NCBI GenBank assembly: GCA_964497615.1
Contig: CAZCEC010000021.1
Span: forward strand, 23,739-87,738
Length of the DNA: 64,000 nucleotides
Reading direction: 5' to 3'
DNA from: CAZCEC01 sp964497615
GTDB taxonomy: Bacteria; Chloroflexota; Anaerolineae; Anaerolineales; UBA6663
This document shows positions 43,102 through 50,605 of the stretch, in pieces (the stretch's first letter is position 1; the number at the start of each line of letters is the position of its first letter). The notes under the pieces are model-generated. The model was not told where the DNA came from. It saw only the letters and a program-made list of their open reading frames with translations, and did no database searches. The position numbers and the translations under genes were made by a program.

Positions 43102-43310
43102 GCTAGTTGGTGGTGGAAGGCCCGCGTTCACCCGGCGTATTGCGCGAGGGCGGGCCGCGCTGCCCCAGGCGAGACGCCCGGGCGGGGCATCTCTACGGCA
43201 GCGAGCGCCAGGGGTGAACGGACCTGGCACGCGGCACAGCGCCTCGCTTGAGACACATACACATGCAGACCGGCGTGAAGGGGCGGGGGATTCTCATTGC
43301 GGCTAACTCA
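43102..43310 (-). ncRNA. Riboswitch-like structured leader RNA
   Basis: On the minus strand the leader folds by eye into a closing helix GUUCACCC/GGGUGAAC (43212-43219 with 43126-43133). It encloses a long hairpin made of GCUGCC/GGCAGC (43197-43202 with 43159-43164) and GAGAUGCC/GGCGUCUC (43186-43193 with 43171-43178). The 3' side of the closing helix can instead pair, as GCCG-gg-UG, with CACGGC in the 5' arm of the terminator. Closing-helix formation would therefore favour termination. I could not match it to a T-box, SAM, cobalamin, TPP or glutamine class. Confidence 0.6.
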
Positions 43311-43316
43311 GGCGAG

Positions 43317-43345
43317 AGTATAGAGAGTCTGAATTGGAGTGTCAA
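43317..43345 (-). promoter_or_regulatory. Promoter of the sulfurtransferase leader
   Basis: TTGACA (43340-43345) and TATACT (43317-43322) on the minus strand are spaced exactly 17 nt. Predicted start is near 43310. The 16-nt element CTATTTTGGCCCTTGA (43342-43357) overlaps the -35 box and is shared with the lysE-glnA promoter. Confidence 0.85.
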
Positions 43346-43373
43346 GGGCCAAAATAGACGAAGCGTGACTCCC

Positions 43374-43402
43374 TTGACAATAGAACGTGTGCTCTATATG
43401 CT
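43374..43402 (+). promoter_or_regulatory. Promoter of the AlkZ-related gene, divergent from the sulfurtransferase promoter
   Basis: TTGACA (43374-43379) with TATGCT (43397-43402, 17-nt spacing) or TATATG (43395-43400, 15 nt). The expected start is at about 43408-43410, on the ATG at 43410, implying a leaderless mRNA. The two divergent -35 boxes are about 30 bp apart, with the shared 16-nt element between them. Confidence 0.7.
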
Positions 43403-43409
43403 GACAGAC

Positions 43410-44273
43410 ATGGCAAAGGCAATGACGGTAACAGCGGCGGCGCTCAAGGCCTATCGAGCCGCAAAATTCCGGCTGAAGAAGGGCCTCCAACTGCGCAGTG
43501 CCGACGATGCCGTTCGCTATGTTGATGAGCGCGGCTTCGTTTACTTCTGGCCCATCAAGGGTGTGGACCTGCCCAACCTGTGGACGGCGGTGGCTGGAAA
43601 CAGGCCCGTGGCCGATGCGCACGACGACCCCGGCCACATCACCTGGGGCTGGAAGGACGGCCTGTTGGGCGCACGGCGCTGGTACTACGGCAAGTTGCTG
43701 CGCGGCAAGGCCACCATGGTTTCGCTGGATGTCCTGCCGTTCTTCTACGCCCTATCCGAAAACTACGGCGATCCCGACGATTACTTAATGGAGTACGAGG
43801 CCGGGCGGCTGACGGTGGAAGCGAAGCAAGTGTTCGAGACCCTCGCTGCCAAGGGCGCCCTCGACAGCCTGGCCCTGCGGCGCGAGGCGCGGCTGCTGGG
43901 CAAGGAGAGCAACACCCGCTTCGAGCGCGCCCTGGTGGACTTGCAGCGCGGCCTGCGCATCCTGCCCATCGGCGTGGCCAAGGCCGGCGCCTGGAAGTAT
44001 GCCTTTATCTACGAACTGGTGGACCGCTGGCTGCCGGACGTGGTGACTCAGGCGCGGGCCATCGGCCGCGGCGAGGCCCGCGCCCGCCTCACGGATCTGT
44101 TCCTGCAATCGGTCGGCGCCGCGCCGGAGTCCTCCATCGGCAAGCTCTTTGGCTGGCCTGCCGCCGATGTGAGCAAGGCCGTTGGCCGCCTGGCCGACAC
44201 TCACCGGGCGCAGAAGTTGAATGGGGCGGGGGGCGTGGCTGGCGAGCAATGGGTGACGGCCCAACTCACCTAG
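43410..44273 (+). CDS. AlkZ/YcaQ-related winged-helix protein (probable)
   Basis: ATG 43410 gives 287 residues (MAKAMTVTAAALKAYRAAKF); ATG 43422 is an alternative. The layout, with a DERGFVYFWPIKGVDLPNLW segment, GHITWGWKDGLLGARRWYYG, then winged-helix stretches (EAKQVFETLAAKGALDSLAL; RFERALVDLQRGLRILPIGV), resembles proteins annotated as AlkZ-related, distant relatives of the YcaQ/AlkZ DNA glycosylases. I see no QxQ or QxD catalytic motif of true AlkZ. A DNA-binding or repair role is inferred. It is divergent from the sulfurtransferase operon. Confidence 0.55.
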   Translation: MAKAMTVTAAALKAYRAAKFRLKKGLQLRSADDAVRYVDERGFVYFWPIKGVDLPNLWTAVAGNRPVADAHDDPGHITWGWKDGLLGARRWYYGKLLRGKATMVSLDVLPFFYALSENYGDPDDYLMEYEAGRLTVEAKQVFETLAAKGALDSLALRREARLLGKESNTRFERALVDLQRGLRILPIGVAKAGAWKYAFIYELVDRWLPDVVTQARAIGRGEARARLTDLFLQSVGAAPESSIGKLFGWPAADVSKAVGRLADTHRAQKLNGAGGVAGEQWVTAQLT

Positions 44274-44285
44274 CGCCGCGACTCT

Positions 44286-44822
44286 TTAAGGCGCTTCAAT
44301 GAGCAGCAGCACGTCCTGTGGCCCGTAGACGCGCTCCGCCACGAAGGCCAGCCAGCGACCGTCCGGCGAGGGGTAGGGCATACTCCGAACGTATACGTCA
44401 CGGGTGTATGGTTCGGCGCTCACCGGCCTGACACCCGGGGCGCGCACGCGGTCGAGAAGGATCGCCTTCAACACAGGATCACGGTACAACCCTGGCGGCG
44501 CCGCGGCTACCGGGAGGACGCTGCCCGGCCGGTCGGGCACTGCGCGCCAGGAGAGGGATTGGCCCCCACAGCCGCCCTGAAAGTACAGCACCCCGTCGCT
44601 GCTCCAGCCAAGAACCTCATATTGGCAGTCGCGGATGTCGAGCCACTGCTGGATGGACTTGCCATACGCGGCCAGCAGGCCACGCGGCTCTGTGGCGTTC
44701 CACAAGCGATAGCCGGCACCAGGTGCCAGCCCAGGCGAGTAGGGTGACGACCGGCTGACGGCGGCAAGGACCACCGCCAGTAATGAGATCGCCGCCCCTA
44801 TCATGATCTTCTTGCGCAGCAT
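44286..44822 (-). CDS. Exported protein, hypothetical
   Basis: This 178-residue protein has an N-terminal membrane anchor or signal (MIGAAISLLAVVLAAV) and a soluble domain with two nearby cysteines (DIRDCQYE; GGCGGQS) and an SPDGRWLAFVAERV stretch resembling a WD40-like PD40 blade. It follows the MATE-like gene by 12 nt and is probably its operon partner. No enzyme motif. A single-blade fragment of a beta-propeller sensor is possible; function unknown. Confidence 0.65.
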   Translation of the reverse strand: MLRKKIMIGAAISLLAVVLAAVSRSSPYSPGLAPGAGYRLWNATEPRGLLAAYGKSIQQWLDIRDCQYEVLGWSSDGVLYFQGGCGGQSLSWRAVPDRPGSVLPVAAAPPGLYRDPVLKAILLDRVRAPGVRPVSAEPYTRDVYVRSMPYPSPDGRWLAFVAERVYGPQDVLLLIEAP

Positions 44823-44834
44823 GGCGCTTTCCGC

Positions 44835-46199
44835 CTATGGCGCCCCTTCCCTGGCAGGGAAGGGGCCGGGGGTTAGGTGCACCACCCGCCGCGCCGCCAC
44901 CCACAGGCTCGCGGTCTCAGCCAGCGTGGAGAGCGTCAGCGCCGCCGCCGCCAAGGCCACGCCTGGCGGCCGGATGACGACGCCCGCGGCCAGCACAATT
45001 GCCATCGTCGCCAGATTCGCAATCATCGCCAGGGTGATGGCGGGCGTGGCGCGGGCCGCCGTCAGTTCGCCCCGGAACCAGCTCTGCCAGGCCATAATGA
45101 TGGGCAGCAGTACGCCCACCTGGATGCCCGTCATGGCGCGATCCACCAGTTCCGGGCTGACCCCGATCATCGTGCCGAAGTAGAACCGGCCCAGGGGCGT
45201 ATAGGCCAGCACGGCCAGCACCGCCAGGCAGGCCAGCCCGATTCGCTGTGCGAAGGTCCGCAGGGCCGCAATGCTTCCCGGCCGGTCGATGAGCGCAATA
45301 ATGACTTCCGGCAGGGCCAGCACGGGTGAGCGCGTGATGAAGAGCAACCCTGCCGCCACCGGCCAGGCGGCCAGCACCTGCTCCGGGTTGGGCAGCCGGG
45401 CCAGCGCCGCGCTGATCAGGGGCTGGGTGAGCAGGAACAGCAGGGTACTGGCCGCCAACGGAGTGTGAAAGCGCACCAACTCGCCATAGCTCAGGTGGCC
45501 GACGTCGCCGGCCGGCGGTTCAGCGCCAAACCGGTCAGCCACCAGCCTTCGCGTGGCCAGGTGCGCATACAGGCTCTCGACCACCACGCCGGTCGCCAAT
45601 GCCAACGTGCCGACGGCAATTCCCGATACCCGGCCTGACAGTGCCAGCACCGTCGCCAGCCCTGCCGAAAAGAGCAGACGGATGACGGTGCCCTGGCCCA
45701 CGAAGCGAGTCTGCCCGAAGCGAATCATGATGCCTTGCCGGAAGCGGCGCCAGGCGATGGCGGCGCTCCAAAACACCATCAGCCGCATGCCCAGCCGCAC
45801 CGGCTCGATGATGGCCTCCGGCGCACCCATTAACTGGCGCACCACCACGTCGAACAGAGGCGTCCAGGCCACCAAAAAATGCACCGCCGTCGTCAACAGC
45901 ATCAAATGCTGCACAAAGCGCCGCAGCATGAGGTAGTTTTGCCGCGACCGGGCCAGCGCGGTGCTGGTCGCCAGCAGCATGATGACGGGGCTTTCGATGG
46001 TGATGCTGAGCGACCCGACGATGCCGAAGGCCGCGATCATGCGCTCCGCTTCCGGCAGCCGCGCCAGGGCGGCATTGACGAACGGCATCTCCGTGCCCAT
46101 CAGCAGCCAGCTCGCCGCCAGCGGCAGCCAGAAAAGAAAGACGCGGCGCTGAGTCAGCGGCGCCGCATCGTCGAGCACATTCACTTGTTGAGACGGCAT
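44835..46199 (-). CDS. MATE-like multi-helix transporter
   Basis: This 454-residue protein has about 12 helices in two similar halves (FWLPLAASWLLMGTEMPFVN at the start; VRFHTPLAASTLLFLLTQPL in the second half), each with a P-x-x-x-x-x-L-L pattern typical of the MOP/MATE superfamily. It may be closer to ANKH-like or uncharacterised branches than to drug exporters. The last 13 residues (LTPGPFPAREGAP) are encoded by a palindromic repeat and are probably not functional. TAGAAT (46206-46211, minus strand) lies 6 nt before ATG 46199, predicting a leaderless mRNA. Confidence 0.68.
   Translation of the reverse strand: MPSQQVNVLDDAAPLTQRRVFLFWLPLAASWLLMGTEMPFVNAALARLPEAERMIAAFGIVGSLSITIESPVIMLLATSTALARSRQNYLMLRRFVQHLMLLTTAVHFLVAWTPLFDVVVRQLMGAPEAIIEPVRLGMRLMVFWSAAIAWRRFRQGIMIRFGQTRFVGQGTVIRLLFSAGLATVLALSGRVSGIAVGTLALATGVVVESLYAHLATRRLVADRFGAEPPAGDVGHLSYGELVRFHTPLAASTLLFLLTQPLISAALARLPNPEQVLAAWPVAAGLLFITRSPVLALPEVIIALIDRPGSIAALRTFAQRIGLACLAVLAVLAYTPLGRFYFGTMIGVSPELVDRAMTGIQVGVLLPIIMAWQSWFRGELTAARATPAITLAMIANLATMAIVLAAGVVIRPPGVALAAAALTLSTLAETASLWVAARRVVHLTPGPFPAREGAP
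44843..44865. repeat. Short palindromic repeat forming the 3' end of the MATE-like gene
   Basis: CCCCTTCCCTG (44843-44853) and CAGGGAAGGGG (44855-44865) are perfect 11-bp arms around one G, followed by CCGGGGGTTAGGT. Such CCCTTCCCTGCAGGGAAGGG units with a GGGGGTTAGGT flank are, as far as I know, dispersed repeats in several GC-rich genomes. Here the repeat supplies the stop codon region and the C-terminal tail. Confidence 0.65.
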
Positions 46200-46234
46200 G
46201 GGCCGATTCTACCACCGCGCCGCGGGCGGGTGTT

Positions 46235-47023
46235 CTAGGAGCCGGTCCCGGCGTAGTAGCGCAGTCCGAACCGCCAGAAGAGATACCCGATCACCAGCAG
46301 CCCGATGGCCACCAGCGGGCCAAGCCAAACCACCAGGCTCGCATCGCGGTCCAGCAGGTACGTGGCGGGGTAGAACGACGCAAAACCGTAGGGCACCAGC
46401 CAGGTGAGCACCAGGCTGATGGCCTTGGGGTAGATCGTGAGCGGGTATTGGGCAAACAGGTGATTGTCGAAGACCGCCCGCGTCACTGGCACCGAGTCCA
46501 TAATCCAGAACGAACTGACGCACGTGATCAGGTTCAGAGCGATGAAAATCAGCCCGCCGCTGAGCACCGCCACGATCAGGTAAGCGATCTTGAGGGCCGA
46601 GGCGAAGATTCCAAGTGGCGTCCCAGCCGCGACGACGAGGATCAGCCCGACCAGGAAGTTGCCGATGCCATCCTGGCAGAACCGGTCCGCCAGCAGGTGG
46701 AAGAGCGGGTCAATTGGCCGCACCAGGAAGCGGTCGAAGCCGCCGGTGCGGATGTATACCCGGCCGATGGTCCACAAATTGTCGGCAAACATGTGGTTGA
46801 TGGACTTTGCCAATGTGATCAGCCCGTAGATCAGCAGGACCTCTTCGAATGACCAGCCATTCAGGCTGGGAATCTGGCGCATCACCACCCAGATGGTGAG
46901 GATGCCCGAGGCCTGGAGGAAGAGGGTGGAGGCCGCCCCGATGATGAAATTGGCGCGGTACTCCATCAGCACCTTTAGCCGCTGGAGGAGGAAGACCCAA
47001 TACAGGTTCGCATACCAGGCCAT
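46235..47023 (-). CDS. ABC-2 type exporter permease (DUF990-like), second subunit
   Basis: This 262-residue six-helix membrane protein starts at ATG 47023 after GGGAGG. Conserved features are LKVLMEYRANFIIGAASTLF near the N-terminus, LVRPIDPLFHLLADRFCQDG in a loop, and YPKAISLVLTWLVPYGFASF near the C-terminus, as in the ABC2_membrane_6 (DUF990) family. It follows the first permease by 4 nt. With its partner and the ATPase it forms an exporter, probably of a lipid-like, peptide or polymer substrate; the cargo is unknown. Confidence 0.85.
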   Translation of the reverse strand: MAWYANLYWVFLLQRLKVLMEYRANFIIGAASTLFLQASGILTIWVVMRQIPSLNGWSFEEVLLIYGLITLAKSINHMFADNLWTIGRVYIRTGGFDRFLVRPIDPLFHLLADRFCQDGIGNFLVGLILVVAAGTPLGIFASALKIAYLIVAVLSGGLIFIALNLITCVSSFWIMDSVPVTRAVFDNHLFAQYPLTIYPKAISLVLTWLVPYGFASFYPATYLLDRDASLVVWLGPLVAIGLLVIGYLFWRFGLRYYAGTGS

Positions 47024-47027
47024 GCTG

Positions 47028-47840
47028 CTAGCCTCCCTGCACCGTGACTTTGCGCACAGCGAAGTTGAAGAACAGCCGCGAGGCCACCATCAGCCCGCCG
47101 ATCCAAGCCAGTTGGATCAACCACAGCCGCGGCGCCTCGCTCAGCGGTTGGATGCCGCTGAGCAGCGAGATCGGCACGGCCAGGGTCTGGGCGAAGGGCA
47201 GCGCCAGCACGGCGGTGCGCAGCCAGTCGGGCATCATTTCCAGCGGCACCAGCGCGCCGCTCAGAAACAGCCCCATCCCGAAGATGAGCACGCCCAGGCC
47301 CCACACCTCAGTGGTGTAAAACGTGAGACTGGAAAGGAGGAAATCGAAGAAGTACAGCACCGTGCGCCCCAGTACGGCCGACACCAGGAACGCCCCCCAC
47401 ACTGCCGGGTCCAGCGACCAGCGCAGCCCAAAGAAAGCTGTGGCGATGACGGCCATCGGGATTTGCCAGATGATGCCGGTGGCGGCATTGGCCAGCGAGA
47501 TGACGTAGTAGCTGCCCTGCACATCCAACGGGCGCAGCAGCACGTGGGCGATGTTGCCCTCGCGGATGCTGCTGCCGAACTCCCAGATCATGTTGGTATC
47601 GGTCAGGGCATTGAAGACCTGGGCCAGCAGGATGTAATTGAGCGTGGTCTGCAAATCGAGGCCGCCGATGGTGGCCGTATTGGCATACACCCCGCGCCAG
47701 AAGTACACGAAGACCATCATCATGATGGTGTTGAGCAGCAGGCCAATCCAGAACCACAAGCTGTAGGCCAGGAAGTTCTTGGGCACGGCGGCGGCCAGCG
47801 CCCCGTACACCGAGATGTTGCGGCGCAGCAGGCTGATCAT
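47028..47840 (-). CDS. ABC-2 type exporter permease (DUF990-like), first subunit
   Basis: This 270-residue membrane protein has six predicted helices and the family pattern NISVYGALAAAVPKNFLAYS, EFGSSIREGNIAHVLLRPLD and FGMGLFLSGALVPLEMMPDW, the latter typical of ABC-2 permeases. It starts within the ATPase stop (4-nt overlap) and is followed by the second permease. Two different permeases suggest a heterodimeric channel. Confidence 0.87.
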   Translation of the reverse strand: MISLLRRNISVYGALAAAVPKNFLAYSLWFWIGLLLNTIMMMVFVYFWRGVYANTATIGGLDLQTTLNYILLAQVFNALTDTNMIWEFGSSIREGNIAHVLLRPLDVQGSYYVISLANAATGIIWQIPMAVIATAFFGLRWSLDPAVWGAFLVSAVLGRTVLYFFDFLLSSLTFYTTEVWGLGVLIFGMGLFLSGALVPLEMMPDWLRTAVLALPFAQTLAVPISLLSGIQPLSEAPRLWLIQLAWIGGLMVASRLFFNFAVRKVTVQGG

Positions 47841-48850
47841 GCCGGCACCGCCTGGGGCTGCTCGGCGTCCAGTGCGCCTTCGTAAATCTGTTTGACGATG
47901 GCGCTCAGGTCTGGCTCGGCCAGCGAGAAGTCGCGCACCTCGATCTGGTTCATCAGGGAGGCGGCCACCTGGCTGGCCGTGGCGACCGTGCGGTCGAAGC
48001 GCAGCACCAGCTTCAGGTCTTCCGCCTCCACCACCTCCGTACCGGGCGGCAGGGTATAACCGTTGGCGGGCTGGGCCATCTCGAACGTGATCTGGCGGTA
48101 CTTGCCGAAGCGGTCCTTGATCGTACTCAGCGGGCCGTCGTAGATCAGCTTGCCGTCGTCAATGATCATTACCCGCTTGCACAGTTGCTCAATATCGCCC
48201 AGGTCGTGGGTGGTGAGGATGACGGTGGTGCCGCGCTGGCGGTTCTGCTCCTTGATGAACTCGCGGATGCGCTCCTTGACGATCAGGTCCAGCCCGATGG
48301 TCGGCTCGTCCAGATATACCACCTTTGGGTCGTGGATTAGGGCAGCGGCCAGCTCCGACCGCATCTTCTGGCCCAGCGACATGTTGCGGATGGGGACGCT
48401 GAGCAGTTCGCCCAGTTCCAGCGTCTCGCTGAACTGCGCCAGGAGGTGCTTGTAGCGGGTTGGCTCCACGCGGTAGATCTTGCCGATCAGGTTGAGCGAC
48501 TCGATCAGCGCCAGATCCCACCACAACTGCGACCGCTGTCCGAACACCACGCCGATCTCGGCCGCATTCGCCACGCGCTGGCCGTGCGGGTCGCGCCCCA
48601 TCACCCGGACTGTGCCGGCGCTGGGCAGCAGCACACCCGTCAGCATCTTCACCGTGGTGGACTTGCCCGCGCCGTTGACCCCGATGTAGCCCACCACCTC
48701 GCCGGGCTCAACTTTGAAGCTGATCCCGTCCACCGCCACCTTGTTGATGTGCCGGGGCCGAAAGAGGGCCTTCACCGCGCCGGCTAGACCGGGGTCCTTT
48801 TGGTTAATACGGAAGACTTTACGTAATTTGTCTACCTGGATAATCGGCAT
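47837..48850 (-). CDS. ABC exporter ATPase (partner of the DUF990-like permeases)
   Basis: ATG 48850 gives 337 residues, starting directly at the fold (MPIIQVDKLRKVFRI); an upstream frame to 48916 looks non-native. Walker A is GVNGAGKST, the Q-loop lies in GVVFGQRSQLWWDL, the signature is the degenerate MSLGQKMRSELA, Walker B is VVYLDEPTIGLD and the H-switch is ILTTHDLGDIEQL. A C-terminal ~100-residue domain follows. The first gene of a three-gene exporter operon, divergent from the DUF427 gene. Confidence 0.92.
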   Translation of the reverse strand: MPIIQVDKLRKVFRINQKDPGLAGAVKALFRPRHINKVAVDGISFKVEPGEVVGYIGVNGAGKSTTVKMLTGVLLPSAGTVRVMGRDPHGQRVANAAEIGVVFGQRSQLWWDLALIESLNLIGKIYRVEPTRYKHLLAQFSETLELGELLSVPIRNMSLGQKMRSELAAALIHDPKVVYLDEPTIGLDLIVKERIREFIKEQNRQRGTTVILTTHDLGDIEQLCKRVMIIDDGKLIYDGPLSTIKDRFGKYRQITFEMAQPANGYTLPPGTEVVEAEDLKLVLRFDRTVATASQVAASLMNQIEVRDFSLAEPDLSAIVKQIYEGALDAEQPQAVPA

Positions 48851-48941
48851 GCGGCCATTCTCCCACAGGCTCGTTTCGCCTTCGTTTCGGCCTCGGTCCG
48901 GGTTCACCTTGGACATGCGCGCTCAAACGGGAGGAAGCGTG

Positions 48942-48947
48942 TATAAC
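48942..48947 (+). promoter_or_regulatory. -10 box for the leaderless DUF427 gene
   Basis: TATAAC lies 6 nt before ATG 48954. A GGGAGGA sequence upstream is too far for initiation at that ATG, supporting a leaderless transcript. No strong -35 box was seen. Confidence 0.5.
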
Positions 48948-48953
48948 TGCTGC

Positions 48954-49454
48954 ATGCCCATCCCACCTACCCGTGTGACGCCCGGAACTGGCCAGGAATC
49001 CGTCTGGGACTACCCGCGCCCGCCGCGACTGGAGCCGGAAACGCGGCGCCTGCAGGTTGTCTTTCGCGGCCTCATTTTGGCCGACACCCGCCGCGGCTAC
49101 CGCGTCCTCGAAACCAGCCACCCGCCAGTCTACTACCTTCCTACGGCTGACGTTCAGATGGAGTTGCTCAAGCTCAGCCCGCATAGCTCCGTGTGCGAGT
49201 GGAAGGGCCAGGCTGTCTACTATGACATTGCCGCGGCCGGGCAGGTAGTTTCCCGCGCCGCCTGGGCCTACCCGGATCCCACGCCCGCCTTCGCGCTCAT
49301 CCGCAGTTACCTCGCCTTCTATCCGCAGTTGGTGGACGCATGTCTGGTGGATGGCGAGCGTGCCGAGCCGCAACCCGGCGGCTTCTACGGCGGCTGGATC
49401 ACCCGCGACATCGTCGGTCCCTTCAAGGGCGGTCCGGGGACAATGGGGTGGTAG
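48954..49454 (+). CDS. DUF427 family protein
   Basis: ATG 48954 gives 166 residues matching the DUF427 family in full: WDYPRPPRLEPETRRLQVVF, the RVLETSHPPVYYLP segment, CEWKGQAVYYDI and the C-terminal PGGFYGGWITRDIVGPFKGG then PGTMGW. The family fold is small and beta-rich with unknown activity; CEWKG is its most conserved motif. The next gene starts inside its 3' end at GTG 49448. Confidence 0.9.
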   Translation: MPIPPTRVTPGTGQESVWDYPRPPRLEPETRRLQVVFRGLILADTRRGYRVLETSHPPVYYLPTADVQMELLKLSPHSSVCEWKGQAVYYDIAAAGQVVSRAAWAYPDPTPAFALIRSYLAFYPQLVDACLVDGERAEPQPGGFYGGWITRDIVGPFKGGPGTMGW

Positions 49455-50457
49455 GCGCTGCCCTCACGCCTCACCTGGGCGCTGGCCTGATCATCGCACC
49501 CCGGCCGCGCCTCGACCACCAGAGCAACAACCCCTCTACGACGCCTGGGCCAACGGCGAGCGCCTGATTGTCAAGGAGTATCTCAAACTGGATGAATTTG
49601 ACGAAGCGCCTCGCCGCGAGTTCGACGGTCTGGCGCTTGTGCAACCCCTCGACGTTGCCCCACGGCCAATGCTGCGTCTCCCGCCCGGCGATGACCACGG
49701 CCCCATTGTCGTCTATGCATTTCTTGAGGGCGAGATGTGGGACCGCCGTAAGCCGTCATCCCTCGAATTGGCGCACCTGGCCGATCTCTGGGTTCGTCTT
49801 CACGCCTTGCCCACCGACGGCCTGTGGTACTCTCGTGGCTACGATCTCGCGTTCGCAGACCGCATCCCCATATGGCGCCAGTCGCTGGCCGAATACCTGG
49901 CCTGGACGGAGGCAAACTGCCCCGACGCTGTGCCTCAGGCGCAGGCCTGCCTCGGCTTATTGACCGCCCGCGAACCCCAGTTTGCGGAATTGACCCAGCT
50001 ACCGCCAGTCCTTGCCTTCTGCCGTTCCGACGCGCGCTTCGCCAACGTCATCGCCCGCCCCGGTGGTCGCCTGGGGATGGTGGACTGGGAAGACTGCGGC
50101 CTGCGCGACCCGGCCGTTGACCTGGCCGATCTGCTGACCCACGCCAACCAGGAGGACCTGCTCTTACCGGTAGAATGGCGGGCGTTTCTCGACCCATATC
50201 TCAGTGGCCGCGCTCGCATCGATCCATCGCTTCCGCGAAGGATGCACCTCTACCTGGCCCTCTTTCCCATCTTCTGGCTGGCCGCGCTTAGCCGCTGGAT
50301 CATCCGCTTGGACGCCCAGGGCGGCCTCGAGACCTGGACTCTCAACACCATGCCCGCTAACGACCGCCTCCGGCACTGGCTGGCGCGCGCCCTGGCCTGG
50401 CCGAATGAAGACTTCAGCGCCGAACTGTCGGCCCTCGGCGGCGCCCGGTTCTTTTAA
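49448..50457 (+). pseudogene. APH-like kinase gene with an apparent 1-nt deletion
   Basis: The long frame from about 49531 encodes an aminoglycoside-phosphotransferase-type fold: PLYDAWANGERLIVKEY (N-lobe Lys), FLEGEMWDRR, LADLWVRLHAL, the catalytic-loop-like VLAFCRSDARFANVIARPGG and LGMVDWEDCGLRDPAVDLAD. Its frame has no plausible start. The matching N-terminus (VVGAALTPHLGAGLIIAPRP then RLDHQSNN) is in another frame from GTG 49448, preceded by GGGGA. One extra C in the C-run at 49531-49534 would join them as QSNNPLYDAWANG. It is either a sequencing/assembly error or a true frameshift. It probably phosphorylates a small metabolite; it need not be a resistance gene. Confidence 0.7.
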
Positions 50458-50562
50458 CGCCCGTTCGCCCGCACCTAACCCGTCCATCCGCGCGACCCGC
50501 GCACGAAACTTTCCCTGGCCGGTTCTGCATATCGCCAGATGCAAATCGGCGTGAAGTCGGCA

Positions 50563-50568
50563 TATAAT
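50563..50568 (+). promoter_or_regulatory. -10 box upstream of the peroxiredoxin gene
   Basis: TATAAT at 50563-50568, with only a weak TGCAAA -35 at 50540-50545. It implies a 30-nt leader before the GAAAGGA Shine-Dalgarno sequence and ATG 50606. Confidence 0.6.
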
Positions 50569-50605
50569 CAGATTCGGTATCGACGCCGCATCGAAAGGAA
50601 TGGTA

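Noticed and set aside
43102..43310. T-box or glutamine riboswitch upstream of the sulfurtransferase
   Set aside because: GGGTGAACGCGGG superficially resembles the T-box core GGGUGGNACCGCG but lacks the NACC needed to bind tRNA, and no specifier stem is apparent. GUUCACCC resembles part of the glutamine riboswitch, but its GGACGGAAGUAGG partner is absent; here it simply pairs with GGGUGAAC.
49448..50457. Aminoglycoside resistance gene
   Set aside because: Only the general APH fold is recognisable; there is no mobile element nearby and the gene sits in a metabolic context with an apparent frameshift.
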